DNA of 64,000 bases from Candidatus Competibacter denitrificans Run_A_D11 (GTDB lineage Bacteria; Pseudomonadota; Gammaproteobacteria; Competibacterales; Competibacteraceae), in the NCBI RefSeq assembly GCF_001051235.1, contig NZ_CBTJ020000045.1:49308-113307 (forward strand), written 5' to 3'. The notes under the pieces are model-generated. The model was not told the DNA's origin and did no database searches. It worked only from the letters and a program-made list of their open reading frames with translations. The number at the start of each line of letters is the position of its first letter. Positions within the stretch are counted from its first letter, which is position 1. The position numbers and the translations under genes are program-made. Positions 58,152 through 64,000 of this stretch are shown here, piece by piece.

Positions 58152-59489
58152 TCATGCTGATAAGGTATCTCGCACCACACCAGCAAGTTCACGAGCATGG
58201 CGCTCAACGGCGCCAGCTTCTGGGCCTTCGACCATGACTCGGACGACTGGCTCCGTCCCAGACGGGCGCAACAACACGCGGCCATGATCGCCAAGCTGGC
58301 TTTCCACCGCTTTGACTGCCTCCAGGATTGGAGCACGCTGAAAATCGACAGATCCAGTCACTGACACATTAATCAAAATCTGCGGATATTTGGTCATACC
58401 GGCCTTCAGATCGTGCAAGCTTTTGCCGGATTGCAGCATGGCCGCCAACACTTGCAGCGCAGAGATGATGCCATCACCCGTGCTCGTCCGATCCAGACAA
58501 ATGATATGCCCGGAATTTTCTCCGCCCAAAATGAGTTTTTCAGCCAGCAATCGCTCCATGACATAACGATCACCGACCTTGGCACGATGCAGATCAAGTC
58601 CTAGCGCCCGTAATCCGATCTCCAATCCAAGATTGGTCATCAGCGTACCGACCACGCCATTAAAACGACTACCGGTACGCAAACGGTCACGAGCGATGAT
58701 GAACATGAGTTCATCGCCATCCAGCACTTCACCTCGGTGATCCACCATAATCACCCGGTCACCGTCGCCATCGAACGCAATTCCCAAATCGGCGCCTTGT
58801 TCCTTCACCGTCTCGCAAAGTACTGCCGGATTCGTCGAGCCGCAATCCTGGTTAATGTTCAACCCATCAGGAGAGACGCCCATCGGCACCACGGTCGCTC
58901 CCAACTCGTTCAATACGCTCGGTGCGACATGATAGGTGGCACCATGGGCACAATCGACCACAATCTTCAGACTCGCCAAGCTGGTCCAGGACGGCACGGT
59001 ACTCTTACAGAACTCGATATAGCGTCCTGCGGCATCGACGACACGCTCAGCCTTACCTAAAACATCCGGCCCAACAGTTTCCAGCGGCCGCTCTAGCAGA
59101 TCCTCGATCTGTTCTTCGATTTCATCGGCTAACTTTTGGCCATCCCGAGAAAAAAATTTGATGCCGTTATCGTAATAGGGGTTGTGAGACGCACTGACTA
59201 CGATACCGGCACAGGCGTGTAAGGTCCGGGTCAAGTAAGCGATACCGGGCGTCGGCATCGGCCCCAGCAGGGCGATATTGACACCGGCTGCCGACAAGCC
59301 GGCCTCTAGGGCTGATTCAAACATATAGCCCGAAATCCGGGTGTCCTTGCCGATGACGATTTTGTTGAAACCCTTGGTCTGCAACACCCGGCCAACCGCC
59401 CAGCCCAGCTTCAACATGAACTCAGCCGTTATGGGGTGGTCGCCCACACGCCCGCGAATCCCATCCGTACCAAAATACCGTTTACCCAC
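58152..59489 (-). CDS. glmM: phosphoglucosamine mutase
   Basis: GlmM converts glucosamine 6-phosphate to glucosamine 1-phosphate for cell-wall and aminosugar polymer synthesis. The GTG at 59489 gives 445 residues starting [16 protein letters not shown] and has a GGAGAG Shine-Dalgarno eight bases upstream. An in-frame TTG at 59504 falls on the Shine-Dalgarno itself and is unlikely. The active-site phosphoserine loop is [19 protein letters not shown], the metal loop is FDGDGDR, and the sugar loop is GGENSGHI. Its product also feeds UDP-GlcNAc, a probable donor for the GT2 enzyme at 6048. Confidence 0.95.
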   Translation of the reverse strand: MGKRYFGTDGIRGRVGDHPITAEFMLKLGWAVGRVLQTKGFNKIVIGKDTRISGYMFESALEAGLSAAGVNIALLGPMPTPGIAYLTRTLHACAGIVVSASHNPYYDNGIKFFSRDGQKLADEIEEQIEDLLERPLETVGPDVLGKAERVVDAAGRYIEFCKSTVPSWTSLASLKIVVDCAHGATYHVAPSVLNELGATVVPMGVSPDGLNINQDCGSTNPAVLCETVKEQGADLGIAFDGDGDRVIMVDHRGEVLDGDELMFIIARDRLRTGSRFNGVVGTLMTNLGLEIGLRALGLDLHRAKVGDRYVMERLLAEKLILGGENSGHIICLDRTSTGDGIISALQVLAAMLQSGKSLHDLKAGMTKYPQILINVSVTGSVDFQRAPILEAVKAVESQLGDHGRVLLRPSGTEPVVRVMVEGPEAGAVERHARELAGVVRDTLSA

Positions 59490-59609
59490 GATGACACTCT
59501 CCAAACCAGCACGAAGGAGCGATTATAGCGAGGAGCAGAAAAGCGCGCATACAACCCTTTGGCGACTTCAAAAAAGGGTTATGGCAAAAATCGCAAAGCC
59601 GCGCCAACC

Positions 59610-60440
59610 TCAAAGGGCGGCCAGTGTGGCGGCACAAACCCGTAAAGCCTGCACCGTTTCCCGGACATCGTGCGCTCGAATGATGTGGGCACCTTGCCAA
59701 GCGGCGATGACTGCCGCCGCTAGACTACCGTTTAATCGCTCGCTAACCGGCACAGCCAACAGAGCGCCGAGCATACTTTTGCGGGAAATGCCCACTAAAA
59801 CCCCGGCTGCTAATTCCGTAAAACTGCTCACATGCCGCAGCAACGAGAGATTATGCGCTAAAGTCTTGCCGAAACCGAAACCGGGATCTACCAGAATTCG
59901 CTGCCGTGGCAAACCTGCCACCTCGCAAGCCCGAATACGCTCGCGCAAGAAGTCTTTTACCTCAGCCACGACATCACCATAGCAGGGATGGTGCTGCATC
60001 GTTCCGGGTTCACCGCGCATATGCATCAAACAGACGGGCACGCCGCTGGCGACGGCGATTTCCAGCGCTCCCGGCAAGCGCAGCGCCCATATATCGTTGA
60101 TCAACCCGGCGCCGACCTCGACCGCCGCGCGCATAACCTGGGGTTTGCTGGTATCGATTGAAATCGGTACAGGCAGTTCGCGCGCCAATCGCTCTACCAG
60201 TGGTAGAACTCGGTCCATCTCTTCCTGAACGGAGACAATGGATGCCCCTGGTCGGGTGGATTCACCCCCGATATCAAGGATCGCTGCCCCTTCGGTGACC
60301 ATCGCTTCAGCCTGGCGCAGCGCATCGTCAAGACGCAAAAAACGGCCGCCATCAGAAAAAGAATCGGGGGTAACATTGAGTACCCCCATGACAACGGGCT
60401 GAGTGAGATCGAGCGGTTTACCCGCGCAGTCGAGGCGCAT
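59610..60440 (-). CDS. folP: dihydropteroate synthase
   Basis: FolP condenses 6-hydroxymethyl-dihydropterin diphosphate with p-aminobenzoate in folate synthesis. The 276-residue TIM barrel has MGVLNVTPDSFSDGG and ILDIGGESTRPGA, the two PROSITE-type signatures, then LPISIDTSKPQVM-like sequence (VPISIDTSKPQVM), ILVDPGFGFGK and VLVGISRKSMLG. It lies three bases after ftsH, in the typical ftsH-folP-glmM order. Confidence 0.96.
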   Translation of the reverse strand: MRLDCAGKPLDLTQPVVMGVLNVTPDSFSDGGRFLRLDDALRQAEAMVTEGAAILDIGGESTRPGASIVSVQEEMDRVLPLVERLARELPVPISIDTSKPQVMRAAVEVGAGLINDIWALRLPGALEIAVASGVPVCLMHMRGEPGTMQHHPCYGDVVAEVKDFLRERIRACEVAGLPRQRILVDPGFGFGKTLAHNLSLLRHVSSFTELAAGVLVGISRKSMLGALLAVPVSERLNGSLAAAVIAAWQGAHIIRAHDVRETVQALRVCAATLAAL

Positions 60441-60443
60441 CGC

Positions 60444-62366
60444 TCAATGCTGCTGGGCTGGATCTCCAATCTTTGGGTCTGAGCGGCCTTTGTCCAAATC
60501 GATTTTCGATCCGTCCGTGGGTGGTTCCTGGTCGGTCCCAGCATCCACTGGCTCACGCGGTGAGCGCCCCGCCATCAGATCGTCAATCTGATCAGCATCA
60601 ATGGTTTCGTATTTGATCAGAGCCTCAGCCATGGCGTGCAGCGTATCAAGACGCTCACGTAGCAGGCGTTCGGAACGCTGGTAATTATGATTAATGATCG
60701 CGCGGATTTCCTCATCGATCACATGAGCGGTCTCGTCCGAAACATTCTTGTGCCGGGTGACACTGCGACCAAGGAACACCTCGCCGTCATCCTCGCTATA
60801 GGTGAGAGGTCCAAGACGGTCAGACAAGCCCCACTTGGTCACCATGTTACGAGCGATATCAGTAGCGCGCTCAATATCGTTCTGGGCGCCCGTTGTTACA
60901 TGTTCCGGGCCAAAGATGATTGACTCAGCAATCCGCCCACCGAACATGCTGGAGATTTGGCTCTCCAGCCGCTGCTTACTGTAACTGTAGCGGTCGCCTT
61001 CCGGCAGGAACATGGTGACACCCAACGCCCGACCACGCGGGATGATGCTGACCTTGTAGACTGGATCGTGCGCCGGTACCAAGCGGCCGACGATAGCGTG
61101 ACCCGCCTCATGGTAGGCAGTGAGCTTTTTCTCATCCTCGCTCATCACCATCGACTTGCGCTCCGCGCCCATCATGATCTTGTCCTTGGCTTTTTCGAAA
61201 TCGTCCATGTCCACATCGCGCTTGTTGGCGCGGGCGGCGAATAGTGCCGCTTCGTTCACCAGATTGGCCAGGTCTGCGCCGGAAAAACCGGGCGTGCCGC
61301 GAGCGATCACCGACGGCTTAACATTATCAGCCAGAGGCACCTTACGCATGTGGACCTTAAGGATCTGCTCGCGGCCGCGCACATCCGGCAGCGGCACCAC
61401 CACCTGCCGGTCGAAGCGACCGGGCCGCAACAAGGCAGGGTCAAGCACGTCCGGGCGGTTGGTGGCGGCGATGACGATGATACCTTCATTGCCCTCGAAG
61501 CCATCCATTTCGACCAGCAATTGGTTCAAGGTTTGTTCACGCTCATCATGTCCACCGCCCAAGCCTGCGCCACGATGCCGACCCACAGCATCGATTTCGT
61601 CAATGAAGATGATGCAGGGGGCGTGTTTTTTGGCTTGCTCGAACATATCCCGCACCCGCGAGGCGCCGACACCAACGAACATTTCTACGAAGTCAGAGCC
61701 AGAAATCGAGAAAAACGGAACCTTGGCCTCACCGGCAATCGCTTTAGCGAGCAGGGTCTTACCAGTACCGGGTGAACCCACCATCAACACACCGCGCGGA
61801 ATCTTGCCACCGAGCTTCTGGAACTTGCCGGGATCGCGCAGGAATTCCACCAATTCGGCCACTTCTTCTTTGGCCTCATCGACACCCGCAACATCGGCAA
61901 ACGTCACTTTGATCTGATCTTCGCTCATCATGCGGGCACGGGACTTACCAAACGACATAGCCCCACGGCCGGCACCGCCGCCTTGCATCTGGCGCAGAAA
62001 AAACACCCAGATGCCGATCAGCAGCAGCATTGGGAACCAACTGATGAAGATCTGCATCAGCAAGCCTTGCTTTTCTGGAGGCTGACCTTCGATCTCCACA
62101 CCGTGATTGAGTAACTCGCCGATCATGGGGCTGTTATCGGTTTCCGGACTATACGTGGTAAACCGCTCACCGCCGCTGGTCCGCCCCATGATCGCCCGGC
62201 CATCAATGGTGACTTGCGCGATTCGCCCTTGTTTAGCGTCCTGTAGGAATTGGGAGTAAGACATCTGGGCCGATGGCGCTACTTTGGGTCCAAAGCTATT
62301 GAACACCGACATCAGCACCACCGCGATGACCACCCACAAGAGGATATTCTTTACCATGTCGTTCAA
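60444..62366 (-). CDS. ftsH: ATP-dependent zinc metalloprotease FtsH
   Basis: FtsH is a membrane-anchored AAA+ protease that degrades unassembled membrane proteins and regulators. The 640 residues include N-terminal helix about 6-22, a periplasmic loop, and helix about 105-125. The Walker A is GSPGTGKT, Walker [12 protein letters not shown], and the second region of homology [11 protein letters not shown]. The zinc site is HEAGH. The likely start is TTG at 62366 because GAGG lies eight bases before it; the ATG at 62357 is the alternative and has poor spacing. The C-terminal tail is acidic and disordered. Confidence 0.96.
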   Translation of the reverse strand: MNDMVKNILLWVVIAVVLMSVFNSFGPKVAPSAQMSYSQFLQDAKQGRIAQVTIDGRAIMGRTSGGERFTTYSPETDNSPMIGELLNHGVEIEGQPPEKQGLLMQIFISWFPMLLLIGIWVFFLRQMQGGGAGRGAMSFGKSRARMMSEDQIKVTFADVAGVDEAKEEVAELVEFLRDPGKFQKLGGKIPRGVLMVGSPGTGKTLLAKAIAGEAKVPFFSISGSDFVEMFVGVGASRVRDMFEQAKKHAPCIIFIDEIDAVGRHRGAGLGGGHDEREQTLNQLLVEMDGFEGNEGIIVIAATNRPDVLDPALLRPGRFDRQVVVPLPDVRGREQILKVHMRKVPLADNVKPSVIARGTPGFSGADLANLVNEAALFAARANKRDVDMDDFEKAKDKIMMGAERKSMVMSEDEKKLTAYHEAGHAIVGRLVPAHDPVYKVSIIPRGRALGVTMFLPEGDRYSYSKQRLESQISSMFGGRIAESIIFGPEHVTTGAQNDIERATDIARNMVTKWGLSDRLGPLTYSEDDGEVFLGRSVTRHKNVSDETAHVIDEEIRAIINHNYQRSERLLRERLDTLHAMAEALIKYETIDADQIDDLMAGRSPREPVDAGTDQEPPTDGSKIDLDKGRSDPKIGDPAQQH

Positions 62367-62470
62367 GGCATGTACCTCAAATACCGCAAGACTAAAATTG
62401 ATGGCCCCTGCCGCATGTGCGCGGTTATTGCTGGGGAAATAAGCGATTGGGGCGAAGTTTTTAGACCGGA

Positions 62471-63091
62471 CTATCCGCGATAGTTCCTGGCCAACAAATA
62501 CTGTTCCGCGCTGCGGGCGCGTGAGGCTTTGGGCTTGCGCGGGGCAACCCCAGCAAACATTCGACGGAGGTTCTGAAGAAAAGGGTCAAAACCTTCACCC
62601 TGAAAAACCTTGACCAGAAAATCCCCGCCGGGGCGCAAGCGTTTCTGGGCAAAATCCAAGGCCAATTCGGCCAGATACATACCGCGCGGTTGGTCAACGG
62701 CCTTGATACCGCTGGTATTGGGGGCCATATCCGAAATTACAAGGTCTACGGGCCGATTAGCCAACATTTCCAGTAATTGGTCCAATACCATCGTTTCACG
62801 AAAATCGCCCTGAATAAACTCGACACCCGGCAACGGTTCCATGGGCAAGACATCCAACGCGATGACAGCCCCCTGCACCCCCACATGATGAGCGGCCAGT
62901 TGGGACCAACCCCCTGGGGCCGCCCCTAAATCAACCACAGTCATGCCGGCTCGCAGTAGCCGATCCTTCTGATGAATTTCGAGTAGCTTATAGACTGCAC
63001 GCGACCGATAGCCTTCTTGCTGAGCACGCCGCACATACTCGTCGGCAAAATGTTCCTGTAACCAACGGTTGCTACTTTTACTGCGCGCCAT
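62471..63091 (-). CDS. rlmE: 23S rRNA (uridine-2'-O) methyltransferase
   Basis: RlmE (FtsJ) methylates U2552 of 23S rRNA. The 206 residues from 63091 start [24 protein letters not shown] and continue with [33 protein letters not shown], the SAM-binding Rossmann motif. The catalytic tetrad K-D-K-E is visible ([27 protein letters not shown]). The longer frame to 63118 overlaps a small membrane-protein gene more extensively. The family start at 63091 overlaps that gene by 14 bases. Confidence 0.95.
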   Translation of the reverse strand: MARSKSSNRWLQEHFADEYVRRAQQEGYRSRAVYKLLEIHQKDRLLRAGMTVVDLGAAPGGWSQLAAHHVGVQGAVIALDVLPMEPLPGVEFIQGDFRETMVLDQLLEMLANRPVDLVISDMAPNTSGIKAVDQPRGMYLAELALDFAQKRLRPGGDFLVKVFQGEGFDPFLQNLRRMFAGVAPRKPKASRARSAEQYLLARNYRG

Positions 63092-63380
63092 CAGACACGT
63101 CCGCGCGCTCACGATCAAGCTTAGCCATCACTCGACGGACTCGCACGATGATCCAGGCCATACCAAGCAATCCATAGCTTAAAAGTAGCAAAAATTGCAG
63201 CGCTAGATCATCGATGATTCGCCCCTGGATGAGAAGCAATAATCCACCGACCACCAGAATGATGCCCAGATCCAGTTTGACCTCGTTTAGCGGACTGGGG
63301 GCTACCGTCAAACCCTTATGGGCGGTTACACTGTTTGAATCTTGCGTTTTATCTGACCTTCCCATGCCCACGCTCAACAA
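63078..63380 (-). CDS. small two-helix membrane protein
   Basis: This is a possible protein of up to 100 residues with two hydrophobic helices ([16 protein letters not shown] and [17 protein letters not shown]) and a basic tail. No family is recognised. It overlaps rlmE by 14 bases and its N-terminus overlaps the divergent yhbY start, so the start is unsure (63380 or 63365). A small membrane gene upstream of rlmE is seen in some related genomes, but that is recollection rather than proof. Confidence 0.45.
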   Translation of the reverse strand: MLSVGMGRSDKTQDSNSVTAHKGLTVAPSPLNEVKLDLGIILVVGGLLLLIQGRIIDDLALQFLLLLSYGLLGMAWIIVRVRRVMAKLDRERADVSDGAQ

Positions 63381-63660
63381 CTCGCAGAAACGTCATCTCA
63401 AAGCCCTGGCCCATCATCGCAAACCGGTGGTCATTATCGGCGCTGGCGGGCTTACCCCAGCCGTCATGCACGAAATCTTGCTGGCGCTGGATCATCATGA
63501 GCTGGTCAAAATTCGGATCAATACTGAAGAGCGCGAAGACCGGGAAGCAATGATCGTCGAGATTTGTGAAGCGGCCGAAGCAACCCTAGTCCAGCGCATC
63601 GGCCACATCGCCACGCTGTTCCGCCGAAATTTGGACTCACCGCGCATCGAATTACCGTGA
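63364..63660 (+). CDS. yhbY: YhbY-type CRM-domain RNA-binding protein
   Basis: YhbY (98 residues) is an IF3C-like protein that associates with pre-50S ribosomal particles. The start at 63364 gives the typical [23 protein letters not shown]; the GAGGL loop of the CRM domain follows in VIIGAGGLTPAVMHEILLALDHHELVKIRI. It is divergent from rlmE, as in many gammaproteobacteria. The open frame extends 50 codons upstream, but that part lies on the opposite strand of the small membrane gene. Confidence 0.92.
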   Translation: MPTLNNSQKRHLKALAHHRKPVVIIGAGGLTPAVMHEILLALDHHELVKIRINTEEREDREAMIVEICEAAEATLVQRIGHIATLFRRNLDSPRIELP

Positions 63661-63750
63661 GTGGGCTGATCCGATAGCTCACTTGCTCAAGACGCACAAA
63701 GGCTAACCAGGCCCGTTGTTGAAGCGCACAGTCAGCCAGAAAGCTAGGGA

Positions 63751-63835
63751 TGGTGCTGGTGGTGGGACTCGAACCCACAAGCCGGGCTAACGGCGCAGGA
63801 TTTTAAGGCCCATTAGCTAACCATTCCAAATACTT
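63751..63835 (-). pseudogene. 3' fragment of a tRNA-Leu(UAA) gene
   Basis: The 3' half is good: T-arm GTGGG TTCGAGT CCCAC, 3' acceptor CACCAGC plus A and encoded CCA (63753-63751), a variable arm, and an anticodon loop CTTAAAA (UAA). The 5' half is not: no GCTGGTG acceptor partner exists upstream, the anticodon stem is mismatched, and the D-arm region is only vaguely tRNA-like. It is therefore a truncated or decayed gene, typical of the duplicated tRNA 3' end left by an island integrated into a tRNA gene. Confidence 0.65.
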
Positions 63836-63950
63836 ATCTCTAAGCGCCCCCTCTAGGGACACCCTTGAGACACTTCACTATAACAAATCGGTGTATTTTA
63901 CCATCATTAGGAGTTACGCAGTTGGTTGATAAAGAGCGATAAGGAAGGTT

Positions 63951-64000
63951 ATGAACCCACCGAAAGTCACAGATGAAGACTACATCCAGTTTCTGATAGC
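63951..64000 (+). CDS. start of a probable IS transposase gene (first 16 codons)
   Basis: An ATG at 63951, preceded by AAGGAAGG (63941-63948), opens MNPPKVTDEDYIQFLI and runs off the window. The sequence resembles the N-termini of a group of DDE transposases, from memory; 16 residues are too few for a firm call. The GGAGTTACGCAGTTGG at about 63909-63924 could be the left terminal inverted repeat of the element. Confidence 0.4.
   Translation, partial: MNPPKVTDEDYIQFLI

Noticed and set aside
63214..63363. 50-codon N-terminal extension of yhbY
   Set aside because: The extension is not family-like; the ATG at 63364 gives the standard YhbY N-terminus.

Overview
The window is chromosomal DNA of a moderately GC-rich gammaproteobacterium. 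The evidence is gene order: yhbY diverging from rlmE-ftsH-folP-glmM-tpiA-secG-tRNA-Leu-nuoA-N, an rpe-gph-trpE cluster, and ubiC-ubiA. A polyphosphate kinase gene and an exopolysaccharide-type locus would suit a granule- or floc-forming wastewater organism (Competibacteraceae-like), but that assignment is a guess. Nearly all genes lie on the minus strand.

Layout. 1-2276: 5' part of ppk1 and a hicAB toxin-antitoxin pair. 2376-9578: a carbohydrate locus with a GT4 glycosyltransferase, a secreted clan-A glycosidase carrying a discoidin-like insert, and a large membrane protein that joins GH18, CE4 deacetylase and GT2 synthase domains. 9573-13167: rpe-gph-trpE plus an unknown P-loop kinase. 13424-15392: a single integron-type gene cassette encoding a DUF4209 protein, with a well-formed attC and no integrase in view. 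15449-26401: a selenium island, transcribed as fdoG (in-frame UGA = Sec)-fdoH-fdoI-fdhE-[toxin-antitoxin pair]-selA-selB-tRNA-Sec-selD. It holds a selenoprotein and every factor needed to make it. 26645-31221: an AT-richer pair of a periplasmic binding protein and a hybrid histidine kinase. 31273-36756: aceE, an alpha/beta hydrolase, an ABM-domain protein, ubiA and ubiC. 37054-38913: a secreted DUF6600-like protein with a long Gln-rich repeat tail. 39037-41514: the two genes of the carboxynorspermidine polyamine route. 41665-56581: complex I (nuoA-N) and DUF2818. 56874-63660: tRNA-Leu(GAG) and the secG/tpiA/glmM/folP/ftsH/rlmE/yhbY housekeeping block. 63751-64000: a 3' fragment of a tRNA-Leu(UAA) and the start of a probable transposase gene, which looks like the edge of a mobile region.

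How the parts work together. Formate oxidation by the FdoGHI-type enzyme feeds quinone, whose headgroup is made by UbiC and UbiA, alongside electrons entering through complex I. SelD makes selenophosphate, SelA charges tRNA-Sec with it, and SelB delivers the tRNA to the UGA at 25811-25813 in fdoG. The most notable signals are the orphan cassette with its DUF4209 RNxxxHG protein and a flanking 10-bp inverted repeat, the compact self-contained selenium island with an embedded toxin-antitoxin pair, and the three-domain polysaccharide enzyme.
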